64,000 nt of DNA from Cucumis sativus (Eukaryota > Streptophyta > Magnoliopsida > Cucurbitales > Cucurbitaceae). Position numbers and translations under genes: made by a program. Positions 45,932 to 60,905 of this stretch are shown in pieces. The notes beneath the pieces were generated by a model. The model was not told the DNA's origin. It made no database searches and was given only the letters and a program-made list of their open reading frames with translations. Within the stretch, counting starts at the first letter, position 1, and each line of letters begins with the position of its first letter. The stretch covers positions 3,596,001 through 3,660,000 of the forward strand of contig NC_026658.2 of NCBI RefSeq assembly GCF_000004075.3. The letters run 5' to 3'.

Positions 45932-48566
45932 GAACAGAAATGGCCATTGGAAATGGATAGAATAATCAAGAAAATGAGCGAAGCTGCTTCGTTGCATCAT
46001 AAAAAAACTTTTTTCTAAAAAGATATAAAAATAGATATATAATAATGAAATATATTGCAAATTGTAACATGTACATGCCTTGGTTTACACATTTATTACT
46101 AATTAAATTGTGTAAGAACTTTGATTCCTTTACTTTCTTTAAAATAAAAGAACTTTATTTATCCCACTCTCATCAAATATATAAAATATGAACTCAAATT
46201 TTCAATAAAAAAAAATTACCATGTGACCAAACATGACCGAAAAATGGTTAAACAATTGAATATCTTTTTTTTTTTATTAACCTTTGGATGTTGTCAAACT
46301 TTAAAAAAATGAGATAAAGAAAATAAGTTTTATTTATTTTCATCTTGAAAGTTCAAGATTTCATCATCCACTCTTAGTGAGTGAATTTTAAAATTTATAA
46401 ATATGTAAGTGATGTATTACAAATATTTAACTCTTACCCACTAGTTTGAAAAGATAAGACAATGTTTCATTTGTTTTTTTTTTTTTTAATTAGTTTGATT
46501 TATTACAATATTTATCTTTTTGTTGAAAGAATATTCAATAAATATTTTTATGTTTGGTTAATGGGGATTTAGAGAAACTGAAATGTCAAATCATGAGGGA
46601 AAGTTATGAGTTTAAGATAAAGAGTGAGAAAAGTTTTTTTCAAAGAATGTGTAAAGTGAGAGAGTAGAAGTCCCAAAACCATAAGCACCACAAACAACTA
46701 TGCCGACATTACAAGAATTACATGTACATGACTATGAATAAAAGCATTATAAACAATAGTAGTGTTGTTGGAGTATCTCAAATGAGGTGAAAAATAAAGA
46801 TGGAAATAGCAGCTAGGTAGAAGTGTGATGTTATTTTTGTGAGTTGAACTAAAACAGAGAGTAGAGACTGGTGAATTAGGTATTGTGGGGGTAAGGTGGA
46901 GATATAAGGTTATTAAATAGAGTTGAGGTATTATTTTAATAGTAATGGGATGGAAGCATAGGTTTAAAAATAAGTAATTGAGAGTAAAGAGAAAGGGGGG
47001 GGAGGTGGCATAAAGTAAGATGGTTTATATTATCTATTTGAATTAAAGAAAAAGGAGTTGGTTGAAACTTTAGGAGTGGAAATGGTGAGGTGTCATCACA
47101 TGTTCACAAGCATGCGCAAAATGCTCCTCACGAACTCTATTTCATTTCCCCACTCGTATTCTTTCTTTCTTTTCTTTTTTTTTTTTAAATAAAACTCTTA
47201 CTTAAGCTTTGATTAATTAAGGTGCTAACCAATAACTTTATTCTAATTTTATAATGCCTTTTCTTTTTTCTTTTCTCTATAAAAAAAATAATATGACAAC
47301 AAAATTATGTTGTCAAATAAGAATTTCATTATTTCACGTCTCTTTAATTAGACTGTCCACCACAATTAATTATATATTCAAAATCCTCATTTTCTTAATT
47401 AGACGATTTATTGCGTTGATTAATTAACTTTGACTTTCCCTAATTAAATTATGTTTTTCTAAATAATTAAAAGAATTGACAAAATTATTAAATTTTCTAA
47501 AGTATATTTGAATCTTTTTCTTTTTTTTTTTAATATTTATGAGCATTTCTCTTGAGAAAACATATTATAATAGAAAAATCAAACCTATCCACAGATTTTG
47601 TACTCATTGAACTAGAGGAAAATTACAAATTAGATACGTAAATGTGAGCAATAAATAAGTAGATTATTTGTTAAATTTATATAATTCATTATATATAAAG
47701 TTGTTAGATAAATATTATATATAAAGAATTAATATGGAATCAATATATTATTTTGCCACTTATCATAGCTTAATTAATAATTAAGGGTTTCTCTTTAAAA
47801 AGTAACGGTCAACTCACCTCAAGAGCTATTTAGAATTATTTTTAAATTTCAGTAACTAAAATATCTCTTTTCAAACATTAACTATAATAGATCAAACTTA
47901 AACTTTAGTGACTAAATATGTAATTTATCCTGAAAATATTTTAGAAAATATAGATTATGAAATTGATCATTGATGCCTACCAACTCCTCTTTAAATATTT
48001 GAGCTTCAACTTTTTGTATGCATTGTCTTTTAAATTTCATTATTTAGAAATATATATTTGTTTAGAATAACAATAAATTAGAACTGAAAAAAGATTGAAC
48101 AAATTATGGATGGAAGATGGAATTGAAAGATTTTTTCTAAAACTAATAATTAATTGGTGTGATTAGAATAGGGTATAAAGTTGATGAAATTGATATTGTT
48201 ACCGTCACGTTTTTGCTAGTAAGTCACCATATATACCAAATTAAGGTTTCTAAATTTAATTTATTTTATATCACAGTTAGTAGTAAGGTGTTGAGAAGGG
48301 AATATTCTTGATGAAATATACTTTTATGCTCAATTGGGATTAGGAATATTCTTTTTCATTTAGGACACAATTTTTAACCTTTTTCATTCAAACCCACTCC
48401 CTAAGTAAACCAATCACTTTTAACAAAACAAACCCCACTTTTTACTTTCTACTAAGTTGATTGGATCAAGTTTAATCTCATCATTAACTTTAATTTCATC
48501 CAATCAAATCTTTAATTATACAATAAAATACCAACTTAGGAGAAGATTAGATTGAAAAACAACTTC

Positions 48567-48618
<52 letters not shown>

Positions 48619-51347
48619 GCCAATCTAGTTTATAAATTTTACTAGATAAAAATATAGTTCGTATAATATATAATGTAAGAAATTTAATGAGATTTTATAA
48701 AATAACCAAATTATTTATGAACATAGAAGAAAATGACAAGAAGTTTCAAAATAAAACTTGTCAACACTCGTTTAGCTCCTTGCAGTAAAACTATATGAAA
48801 CGTCTTAAATGTTAATTATTTCAAACAAATTCAAAACTATAAATTCATTTGAAAGTGAGTTTTGAGAAAGTATTTGAAACAAAAGCTCGAACATATATGA
48901 CTAAATGTTATATATATATATGAACAATGAATTCAAACATGTAAATACCCGTTTAGTTCAACCGACGTTAAGTATTCAAAAGCTTGGGAACAAGAAAAAT
49001 GTACTTATCCATTTAGATTTTACCAAGCAAACAATTTCAAAAAGATCAGATTTAATATGTGGGTCCTAAAGGCTAAAAGACAATGGGTTTGATAAAGTTG
49101 GAGATGGTGGGTCAGTAAGAGCCACCCCCATGGGTTTGGTGGCCATTGGATTTGGACTCAAGATCAAAACACTTTTTTCTTTTTTCTAAAACTTAGTCAA
49201 GATCTCAAAAATCTAAACTTGTGTTTTATTATTTCAAGTCTGTTTTTACTCTTCTTTTTCTTTCTTTCTTTCTTTTATCAAATTGATGGGTTTAACTTCT
49301 TCTTCTTCTTTGCTTGTGGGTGTAGCCATTAGTTTGCCAAATGATAATATCTCACAATTTCAAATATTAATGATTCCAATGTCAAAGATACACTCATTAT
49401 GACTTTTTTCTTTCTTTCTTTATGTTTAGTTTTCTTTTGACATTTCTAGAAAAAAGAAAAAGAAAAACTAAATTCAGCTAAAGTTATTCAAGAGTTTATT
49501 TTAGGAAGGAAAATTGAGAAAATAATTAAAGAGGTGGATTCACGTGTTTGCTTTGATGTGTAGAGTGCAGCTTTTTATGTGTTTGTGTATAGGATTGGAC
49601 ACTAAAATTTGTAAGAGTTGGGAGAAAAAGGCATATTGTGGGGGTGAAGCTAAGGTTTCACCCTCCAAATTAATTATGAAATATTTTCATGTGTACTGTT
49701 TTTGTTGAGGATTTATGAGTGTGACTCATGATTCAAAAGATACTCCCTTTTTATAGGTCCCAATTTGACTATATATCTACTTGGATATATATATATATAT
49801 ATATATTAACATTGCTTTTCTATAATACTATTTAAATACGATCCACACAAATGTACATAATATTAAACATATATACGTTTACATTAGGTTGATTTCAAGT
49901 TAATGAACAAATGGTTTAATTAAGTGACGTTTTTATTTGCACGAGATAATTGACTTTTAACGTGGAGTAAAAAAGTAATCTTATATTTGTTTGAATCTCA
50001 TAATAAGAGCTAAAATTAACTCGTTTAAAGGAAGAGATAGAATTAGCTCGTTTAGGGGTTGATTAAGAAAAAAGGGAGAAAGGAAGGTAATGAAAAAATT
50101 TGAGAAGAGGTGGGATGATTTTGGTCATAAATAATGGGTGAAGAGTGATATTAAATAAAAGAAAGATCATATTGGAAGATAAAGTGTAAAAATTGGCGAC
50201 TAACAACATGCAATGAATTGTTCCAATTTCCAAACTTATATATTATTGTTTTAAATTCACGTTTTTATAATTCTCACCCTTTTTGACTTTCTTACATTCT
50301 TGTTCTCATTACCAAACACCTTCATACTCACATTTTCCATTCCAATTATTCCTGTCTATTCACTTTACATTAATATTATATCTTTTCAATGGGACATCTC
50401 TCTAATTCTTCCAAATACAAAGTGGATAAAAACAATTTAATATTATCACTCAACACTTATCATAATCACAATTCCCAAATGAGATCGTTTAGAATTATTT
50501 TGTAGCCTTGAGATACTTTAGGAGACCAAAAATGTATTCAATCCATAAACAAAAAAAATCTCGACCCAAGAATTAAATTTAGAAATTTTGATTTTTTTTT
50601 TTAAATCTGAAAAAAGAAAAACAATTTCAAAATGTTTAAAATAGGCAAATTTATCCCAATCCAAAATTTCAATTGGATGAGGAAAGTTCAAAGATGGTCC
50701 ATGGGCTTATTTATTGGAAGCCCAAACAGTTTTAGATTTGTTGAAAACACATTTTTGTTAGACATTAATTACAAACAGTATATTTACATATTAGGAGTGC
50801 TAAGGAATTAAATATCGACGATATTTAATTCCTTTAATGGAATTAGAATCCCCATATTTCATCCATTTTTTAAATCTCAATTGACAGTAAATAAATCTTT
50901 AAGGAAAAGAAAGTTATGACAATATGTAAGTTTCCCTCAGAATTAAATAGAATTTGATCAAATGGAACAAAAGGAGAATGATGATGAAGAGTTAGTTGCA
51001 CAAATACAAAACTAGAACACTATAAGCATAACCAAAATCTACTTATATTTGAACCCAAAAGAGGCTTCTTCACTTTCAAATGTTCATTTGATTCTGATGA
51101 AGAAAATGTCCAACATTCATAACTAATACAAAAATAGTTTATCCTTTTCTGGATCCATCAATTTTTCATAGTTATATTTACAAGTTGAAAAAGGCTGCAA
51201 TAGTGTCAATGCGCTAAAATTGCTGATGAAAGCTCTTGAAACTACAATGACGAACTTGTAACATCAGATTCCAGCATCCCAAAAAGAATATGGAAAATCA
51301 GTCGCATCGTGTTTAGATGACGGCGAGTCTTCAAAGAGAATTGTACC
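45932..51347. other. Long AT-rich intergenic region
   Basis: No gene, RNA or transposon is recognised in 5.4 kb. It contains a perfect (TA)23 tract at 48571-48616 and (AT)11 at 49785-49806. The part adjoining 45932 must contain distal bZIP promoter. Confidence 0.55.
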
Positions 51348-52881
51348 TTAAGAAAATGTTGAAACAGCTTCAGGATGGTAATACAGCATCTCATTCAACA
51401 TCATTTCCCTGATCTTAGGCTCCCCAAGTGTGTCGTCAATGTCGAGATTGAGAGGAACCTCAACAGAAGAATTGAACTTCGGATCGTATAGCCCCGACAT
51501 GTATGGATGTTGAAGTGCTTCGTCAACAGTAATTCTCTTAGTTGGATCAAACACAAGCATCTTCTGTAACAAGTCTATAGCTAAAGGTTCAGCTTGTGGG
51601 TAAAGATGAGAAAGGCGTATTCCCCTTGAGAAGGGCATTGACTTAATATAATTTCTGGCCTTTACATTGTCGATGAACTCAACATCTGCTTCCTTTGGAC
51701 TACCAAGAATGGTGATAATTAAGTTAAGTTGGTTAAGGCACTCTGTCCCTGGGAAGATAGGTTGCCGACCAAGAATCTCAGCAAAGATGCATCCCACAGA
51801 CCATACATCAATAGAAGTCCCATAGTTGTCACAGCAGAGAAGAAGTTCTGGAGCCCGATACCAGCGAGTAACAACATACTCAGTCATGAACTGATCACGG
51901 CCCATGCTAGTTCGTGCCAACCCAAAATCGCATATCTTAAGATCACAGTTAGCATTGACAAGGAGGTTCCCAGGCTTCAAGTCCCGGTGAAGAATGTTAG
52001 CTGAATGAAGATGCTGCAACCCGCAAAGCAACTGTAATACATAAGAAGAAATGTCATAATCAAACCTTGGAGTTTAGTTAGGCATCAAATTTGATATTTA
52101 TACAAAGTTTCCGTTGCAACTCTCTTAAGACTCCCCTTTATCAGTCATATATGGAAGCAAAATGGTTGCAACAACAATAGCTTATAAGAAACAAAAATGC
52201 AGCAACATCAAGCCATTTAAATTAAGATCAAACAAAAGATTTACCATTTTAACAATGAAAGTACTCCCTTTATTATCTTTGCCTATAAAAGTATACACAC
52301 TCCATATCTATCATATAAAAGTCTTTTTCTACCTTTGAAACACACAAAACAAAAACCATCTTATAAACCCATATTACTTTTTCAAGAGAAACCTCAGAGA
52401 GATGAACAAAAACCAAATCAAAGGAGAAACCAGAAAACATAATACAAAGAATCTATACCTGATAGATAAAGTACTTGCAATGATCATGGGAAAGTGGCTG
52501 AGGGGACTTGATAATCTGATGAAGATCTGTATCCATGAGTTCATAAACCAAATAAACATCTTTAAAGCTTTTCCTATGAATTGGCATCATCACATCTTTC
52601 AAAGCAATCACATTCTCATGCCGTATGTGCCTCAATAGCTTCAGCTCCCTCAGTGTTCTCATGGCGTCCGTACGATTCTCAAACACATTATGAATTTTCT
52701 TGATCGCCACTTTCTCGTTAGTCTCTCGGTTAATCGAAGAACACACTACACCATAAGCACCTCGCCCAATCGGCTTGATCGGGACATATTTAGTATCAAC
52801 TTCAAACAGAGTTTGCCACATTGTATAATAATGCTTCCCCATCGATCTGATTCCGCTCGGTGGCTCCACAAACGTAGCCAT
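51348..52881 (-). CDS. MPK7: Group C mitogen-activated protein kinase, MPK7 type
   Basis: This is a terminal kinase of a MAPK cascade. Two exons, 52881-52459 and 52031-51348, join in phase 0 (TATCAG|GTATAG ... TTACAG|TTGCTT) to give 368 aa, the length I recall for Arabidopsis MPK7. The glycine loop is IGRGAYGVV (38-46), the ATP lysine is K61 in VAIKK, catalytic D158 is in [11 protein letters not shown] is at 176-178, and the activation TEY is at 191-193. Short N- and C-terminal tails and the two-exon structure are typical of group C (MPK1/2/7/14). The opening [11 protein letters not shown]...[13 protein letters not shown] and the end [14 protein letters not shown] match MPK7. A likely 5'-UTR intron runs 53077-52886, with its acceptor four bases before the ATG. 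Confidence 0.96.
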
Positions 52882-52885
52882 ATAC

Positions 52886-52997
52886 CTTCAAATTCAACAA
52901 CTATATTATTAATCGGTACAATACACATTCATCAGAGAACACAAATCATTCAAAAACGAAAAGGGGTTTTTCAAGAATCTCCATAAAACAAAAAAGA

Positions 52998-53028
<31 letters not shown>

Positions 53029-53513
53029 AAACAGAGAGATTCAAATTGTAAAAGGGGGTTTTAGAATTGATCCTTACTTGTCGCGGCAACTGTTTGTGAT
53101 TGAGAAAAGGAACGTCTGAAAGAGTGATCTGTTCCCAATTTCGTGCACGTATTGAGGTCTTATCCACCGATCATCCAAATGTCAATAATCCTAAGGGGTT
53201 TCGTCGGAAAATTTGGTAACGGAAAGTTGAGGTTTTTGATCTAGCAACGAAATTGGGTAGGGTAAAGGAGAAGAGGAAAATTGTTTGACCCAGAAAAAGA
53301 TTTCGCAAACCCACCACGAGAAAAGGGGAAAGAAAGCGAAAGGAGGCTTAAAACTTAGTGAGAGAAGAGAAGCATGAGCATCAAATTATAGAAGTTTTGA
53401 GAAACAGAGGAATAAGAAGAAGAGAGAGATGTAAAAGGAAAAGGTAGAGGGAATGGAAGCAAGAGATAAAGAGAGGAGATCGGATGGGTTTGAAGGCTGA
53501 GGCGGAATTTATA
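52886..53513 (-). promoter_or_regulatory. MAPK 5' leader with UTR intron and TATA box
   Basis: A minus-strand TATAAAT lies at 53507-53513 and a purine/pyrimidine-rich leader follows. A GTAAG donor at 53077 and an AG acceptor at 52887-52886 define a likely 192-bp leader intron that includes a (CA)n tract (about 53001-53019). These are inferred from motifs, not from transcripts. Confidence 0.5.
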
Positions 53514-53540
53514 GAAGTAACTCCCGCGCAGGCGGAGCAC

Positions 53541-54588
53541 AGTCCGACGGCTACAAGGAATTGGAAAAGGAAAGTTTTGTTTATTTATTTGCTTTTGGAG
53601 TGAAATTAGGAAAATGTAAAGTTAAATGGAAGATTTAAGTCACTTCCATTGTTAGGTTTCTTTTTTTTTTCCTTTTTTTCTTCTTCCCTAAAATTCCAAG
53701 TTTTTAGCTTTACATTTCATTTTATTATTTTATAAACTGTTTATCACAATTATATTTTACTATATTTCGAAATTTTGGCTCAACACTCATTATTACTCAA
53801 CCTATAATAATCACTCTACACTTATAATTCATCTCCTCAACCTCCACCACATGTTTATAACCAAAAACAAACAACAATATATTTCTTACTTATCATCTTA
53901 TTCATTTCCCCAATCCAAACTCTTATTACTAACTTGATTTTAGGTCATTTAGATCATCATAGTTTCATGATTCATCTCACTTTTGTAAACATACAAGAAA
54001 CTCTACAAATAATGTGAACAACACAAACTCAAAATGAATAACATGGTCGAATTGTGTTGACAAATAGTACCACAATATTTAATAGTTTATCCTTTTAGCT
54101 TGTACCTATGAAGAATGCGAACAACACTATGTATACACGTTATTGTTTTTCAAAATAATGTTATATATGTTAAAATAATATATATCAAATGACTTATTTG
54201 TCAAATTATTACTGTAAAATAATTTTTCTTTCGAAAATATGTTTTAAATACAACTTGGACGAAGATTTGAACGTAAAATCTATTTACCTCTAATCAATTA
54301 AACTAAGTTAAAGTTGTCTAAATAGTTGTATAAGAAGTAAATATGTTTTTGTGAATATAATTTCATTGGGTGTACTTGAAAACAAATATATAATAGAACT
54401 TATTTGGCCACAAAAGTAAGTGGATAGTTGAACAAACTAAAATGGTACCTATTAATAAAAATAGGTTTGGTATAGTACTTAAGAAGAAAATAAAAAGTAC
54501 CTTCCAATCCACATGATACTTTGTATCTTTTTTCAAGTAGTGTCCTATCACAATAATCAACTATAAATTTTAACTATTTCAATTAGAA

Positions 54589-54627
<39 letters not shown>

Positions 54628-57600
54628 CTTTTTTCAAGTAAAAACAGATTTTACAAAAATCCACTCCAAACCAACACCAAATTAATAAATCAAAATTTAG
54701 GACGAAAAAAAAGTGGGCTTAAGTCAGAATAGTTTTGTCTACGGTGAAGTGTTGTTCCATTAATTTAAAAAAATATTTAAGTCTATTATGAACTGTACTT
54801 ATCTTTATACATCTTACTAAAGTGTTATATTAAAGTATCAAAATATTAATAACAAATTATGACATGTAGCAAATTATTTTTATTAAAAATAGTTTTTAAT
54901 ATGTTCTTCTTTTTGTAATTGAATGAGATGTACACAAATAATTGTTGTATTGGCACCTTGCCATGAGTTCAAATTTTAAAAAAATATATATCTAACTTAT
55001 CTTCAAAGGAAGTCATTATTGGCCTTTTTGTTCTTTTTCTTATCCACACCCCTACTTTTCTTTCTTTTTATCCCCCATCTCTTTTCTTCAATTTTCTTTC
55101 AAGTTCTATTTTTAGTTTGAATATACCTAATATCTTTTTCCACCACATCAAAAATAGATAGTAACTAAGATTTTATTTAAATAGGTTATAATTCATATAA
55201 TGAGTTGCTTAAAACGAAAAAAGAAAAAAAACGTAATTAAAGAATTTAGTCTCTATTATATTGTACTCTTTGTTGGCATATCGCATTATTGAAATTACTT
55301 TAAACATCCATACTGTTGTTGATGGACAAGTCCAAAATAATTTTCAATTACTCTACCGTCAAACTTAGGCCGAGGGAAAGTCGGAAAAAAAAAAAAAAGA
55401 CTAAGGACCACAAAGGAAAGGCATTGAAGATAACTAGTGATTGACCTCTACCATCCAACAAAGAAGGAAACCTCTTTTTTCCTTCTCTTCGTACGTATAT
55501 GGCATGTTTGAGTAACAGTCACGAAAATATCTATGGATTCAAGCTCCTTGATTGCGATAGTGTCTAAATTCAAAAGAAGCCTTTTAAGACATTATTGTAA
55601 TTAATAAAGAGAGACGTATGTTACATATAATCGACTAGTTAGATATGTGTTTTAATAAAAAAAAGGGAAGGTAATAAAATGTTAGTTGATTGGTTTTACT
55701 AGGAAAAAATGGAAGTGGGTAATGGCAATGGTAATGATGTAACTTTATAAGTAAAGAGAAAGTGAGTAGAGGGATGATGAAATGGGTAAGGAATTTATGA
55801 AAAAGATTCGATTCTTGCAAATGCCCAATACCCTCTTCGCCTCTTCGCCTCTCTTCGCCTTCATCATATTCTTTTTTGACTAAATGAAACAACAGCGTTA
55901 GAAAAATAAAACAATTAAATATTTTATAAAAGGAAAGCTGACACGTCATTATCAATTTCGGTAAGCAAACAAAATATTTCGTAGCTGACGTGTCGAGTAA
56001 TAATTGGAGATGGGCAGCCTTCTTCCCGCATTGCATTTGACACGCTTCCCATTTGGAAAGTGCATCAATCATTTGTTTCCATATATACAATGGATTTTAG
56101 ATTTCTTCTTAATTCATTTCATTCAATTCTGTGTCCCCTCTAATCTTTCTTCTTTTAAATCTTATAATTACGATACCATTTACCTATACATTATACATAC
56201 AATTATTATTTTTTTTTTTTTATATATATAACCAACTTGTGACACATTTAACACTGCATTTATGTCTCCATAAAGTTTTATAAAATTTGTTGATGAACTT
56301 CTATTCAAATATGACACTTATGAAAGCTAATTAAAAAAATAACATCCACTTTTTATTTTCCTTTTTCTTCTTCAATAATAATATTCTTAATGAAATTTAA
56401 AATTTAATATAGTCCAATTAGTTTCAATAAAAACGTGTGCTTTTTTTTAATTTTGATTTTTCAACATAAATTCAACTTTAATTATAGAATAATTTTTCTT
56501 TAATGAGAAAAAGAAAACTTGCATATAAAGTTTTGGGTTCCTCCTCCAATTTTAACCACCATAGTTTAGGAAACACATACACAAAATTTAAACGTTAAAT
56601 GCACACTCAAATTAAAAGAGTTGGAAAGTAAATAAAAGGCAGATTGTATTAATTTTCTTTTAGTTTTCAAAACACTTGAAAAAGGGATTTGTTTACTGTT
56701 CCTTTTTCTTTCAAATTTTTAGTGATATAATTCTAAACTTAGATTACATGTTTAAATTAAAGTTTGTATCTAATAAGAATCTATATAGTTTAAAAGATAT
56801 GTCTAATGGCTTTGACTACACTTTTAGGTATTTATTTTATAGTCACATAAATTTATTTAATATAGCGTTCTAGGTCTAGGATTCTGAATTCAAATTTGAT
56901 AACTGATAGGTCTGTCATTCTCATACGTCTCGGTAACATCATCATTATTGTTTATCTTAATGATTTATTAGAGTAAAATTTGTCACTACAAACAAACACA
57001 AGTTCTTCCAACATGATTTGTTTTCGCTTACGCATGCATCATAGGAAGATTTTCACTAGGTCACTCAACATAAAAATGTTTAAAATGTGGTATCAGTTCA
57101 TTAAACTCTGAGAGTTACATTTGATGTAAAACTTTGAATTTTAAGTTTAAGTAGGTTATAAACCTATATATTATGTGATAGTCATCCTTTTTTATAAACT
57201 ACATGTTCACTCTCGCCCTCAATCGATGTACTTTGTTAAACATACATTGTTAGTGCAATATATATACAACTCAAGATTGATGAACCCTAAAAGGCAAATT
57301 TGATTAAGAAATAGAACATATATGACTCAAAAGTATGTAATAGCTAGGTAGGAAGAGTTGAAAGAGATATGTGTAATAAAGTGATGTTATAAGCAGTCCA
57401 TATAATCAAATGAAGAAACTTTTTTGGCACTAAAAAGAAGAAAAGAAGAAAAGAAGAAAAGAAGTTTAGAATTGAGAGAGAGAGAGGAGTTTGAGTCGAA
57501 TCGAATCCAAGTCTGAAAGTGAGGATTGGTTGATTTTGGTGATCAATGAATCAGATTCTTTTACCTTTGCTTACACCACAATGCATTCATTCAAATCTAC

Positions 57601-60600
57601 ATATTATATTATATTGTTTCTTATAATATATATATATATAGAGAGAGAGAGATATATTATTGTGTTTGGGTTAATTAACATATATATATTATTATGTTGG
57701 TTTGGTGTAGAAGCAACGTCCAATTGTAGGCTTCTCTTTGCGTTCTCAACGTGGAGAATTGTGGTCTCTTTGCCGGCTGCCTCCTTGCTTAGCTTTAATC
57801 TAGCTAACTTCAATCTTTTCTTCAATTTTTATTATGTCTACTCCACTTTTACATTAGTTATGATATCATTGTTAATTATAAGTTGTAATTTAGAACACTA
57901 AAACACTAAATCCATATTTATAAACCTAATTCTTTTTATATAGTTTTAACCATATGATCTCCATTAGTTGTTGAATCTGAAATGTTTGATGTGACATGAA
58001 TGAAGTGATGAAACCATGGTGGGTAGGACAAATAATTAAACCCAATGGAATATTATGCTACCTATTCCCATATGTCATGTTGAATAGTTAAACCTTCTAC
58101 AATGAAGAGGTAGACATGAGTCTTTTATTTATTCATGAAATAAATATTACATATAAATCAAACTATTATTTCACCTATTCTCAGTTTTCTTAATCTACAT
58201 ATCCTACTCCACATTGTCTTTTAATTTCTATAAACAACAATTTATTAATAAAAAGAAAACTTGCATGTTGAGTTGAGTTAACAATTCTATCCATTTGTAT
58301 TCACATTTTCTTCTATCAATATCAATATCATGTGAATTAAATATAATATTTAGACTAATTAAACTCATTGTATATATAAATAAAAGTTAATCAATTTAGA
58401 CCTTATATTACGATTACATTTGACCATCCATGTATAAAATCTCGAAATGTATGTAAACTTCTTCAAATGTTAGTTTTATAAAATGAACAAATGAAGTAAA
58501 TGTATAGACAATTTTTAAAGATAATTCTAAGAGTTTAAATTGACTCGTTTGTAAAAAGATTTAATTTAATTATATCTATACAACTACAAGTTTTACATAT
58601 AAGATCTTTCCAAACAAATCGCTATGGAAATCCCAAAAGCTCAAGTTGATATAATATAAAACAAAATTGATATATTTTGTGTGTGAGCATGGAAAATGTG
58701 ACCTAACCAAACCCTAAATAGGTATAAGGCCACTTGCCTTATTTTTGTGGTCATTGCTTTGGATTACCTTTTCGTACTCTTTTCTTCTTTTGTATGAGAA
58801 ACACTATTAATTGATTTGTTTGGTTTTATATTTCATCAAATTTAAATCTTTCTTTTTCATTTTTGTAGGAATTTTAAATTCATTTGAATGGTCACTTTCC
58901 CCTCAGCCTAAATTCATGGAGTGTTAAGAGGCTATACATTGCATTTCAATTTTCGCCATCACCCTAACCACTCTTTTTTCTTTTCGCTACCAAACTTTTA
59001 AATAATATAATCATAATGTTTCATAGAAATTTTAGATCAGCTAAAAAAAATCCAAAAAACAAAAATTGTGATTCAATAGAAAGATAGTTGTATTTCATGT
59101 TTAGTTGAAAATTTTATAAATTAAAAAAAAAAAAAAAACTATTTTAAACAAGTTTGATAATATATATTTTAAGTGTAGTTACTTACTATATACTCTATTC
59201 CGTGTCATTACTTTGTAATATTATACCATCTATAATACTATAGTATATATTTAATTTTTGTAAGAAAAGGAATTGAGAGCTTATAACATCATTTTCTCTT
59301 GGAAACTTTTTTACTTTAAGTTAGAAAAAGTATCAATTTTTTCACTCACTAGTAATTTTAAGGCTAAACTAAAATTAGTAAACATATTTATTTAATGGTA
59401 GTTTTTCTTTCATTCACTCATTCACACTATTTCTAACTCTATTGATTCAAAATTGAAGTGAACTTTTTAAACAAATATCAACTATTGTTATTGTACCAAA
59501 AAAAAAAAAAACAATGAATTTATAAATTATTTGTTTATAAGTAGAATTGGTTATTCATAGAAATGAAATTGATTTTTTCTTTTTCCAATATTGTTAATTT
59601 TCTTTTTTCTATATAAGGATTTGGAAAATGTCCATGGTATTAGGCGACCATAGGTTCTTTTGATTTAAATGATCATTCTCTTGATTACATGTGGTAGTGG
59701 ATAACAAAGTTCAAAAAAGAATTTTCCTTACCTAATTACTAACCACTTCTAAACCACACTCAAAATAGTCTTTAAACCTAATCAAACATCTTTGTAGACA
59801 AAAGTTCGATATTAACATAAAAGATACACGTAATTTTTCTTTACAATCAAATCCAATGAAAAAATAAACTAAAAAATGTTGTTAATGAGACTATATTATA
59901 AATAATAGCAAAAAGAAATTGTAATTAGGTTGCTATTAATTTTTCCTTCTAAGGTTGAAATACTGAAATTCCTATATATGATCTGTGAAAATTATATAGT
60001 ACTAAATCTACCCACCAATTATTTCATTAAATTTAATATATATATTATAATTTTCATAAATATATATAAACATAGAGTTTGATATTTTATTTAAATCTCA
60101 ATTAAACTATGACATTAACATTACAATTAAAAGAAGAAGAAAAAAATCTAAAGAACACTCCTTTTCTTTTAAATTTCAGCCAATTACTAGGTCCCAATTT
60201 ACAATGACTTTTTATTTCCAATATATGAATATGGGTTTATACATTCGGCCCAATAATCGATTTGGGCCAAAATCCAACGAGAATAACCCAACCGAATTGG
60301 TCTTAGTTTCGAAGTAATTTTTTTACTTTTATTTTAAGTATTATCTATATCATATTTAAAATTACATTTTAGGCTAAGTTTTTTCATTCAACTGTTTATT
60401 TATTTGTAGAGGTTGAAGGTCAAATTTTGAAACTTGGATTCCTCATCCATAAATTTTGAGAGTCCTGTTAGATACCATTGAAAAAATGAAAGAAAATCTT
60501 CAATGACTTATTGATTACGAGCTTAAAACTTTTTAATCTTAACTTATAATAATAATTTGCTGTATTATTTGAGTCAATTTATGTATAAACTTACTGCTAA

Positions 60601-60905
60601 TTAAAAAGAATTGTCTTCTTTCTATAAACTAAAATAATTAAATAATTTATAAACTTTCTAGGAATTTCTAAAAACTTTGACGGCCGGTCTAAATCTCCTA
60701 TATATATTTGTTTCATATCATGTCACCTAAACTTATAATTAATCAAATACATTAATTAGATTAATTAGTTGATAAAAACTAACCTAAATTAGTATTGGTG
60801 ATTAACGGTATAGCAAACTTAATTGATTAAAACATATAGTATTGGCAAAGTGAAAACAGGTTTTGAATATCCCACCCTAATTTATTATTTTTTTCAAATT
60901 AATAA
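53541..60905. other. Long AT-rich intergenic region
   Basis: No gene is confidently recognised. Noted items are an (AT)n tract at 54589-54628 and a promoter-like patch at 55940-56095 with GACGTGTC and CCATATATA but no frame that I recognise. There is also an (AAAGAAG)n run near 57435-57462 and a GC-richer, coding-like minus-strand patch at 57715-57825 (KLARLKLSKEAAGKETTILH...) of unknown origin. Confidence 0.5.

Noticed and set aside
45821-46060. Upstream extension of the 99-codon minus-strand frame in the bZIP leader
   Set aside because: Only the last 19 codons lie downstream of the likely TATA and first leader ATG. The rest is hydrophobic reading of promoter DNA.
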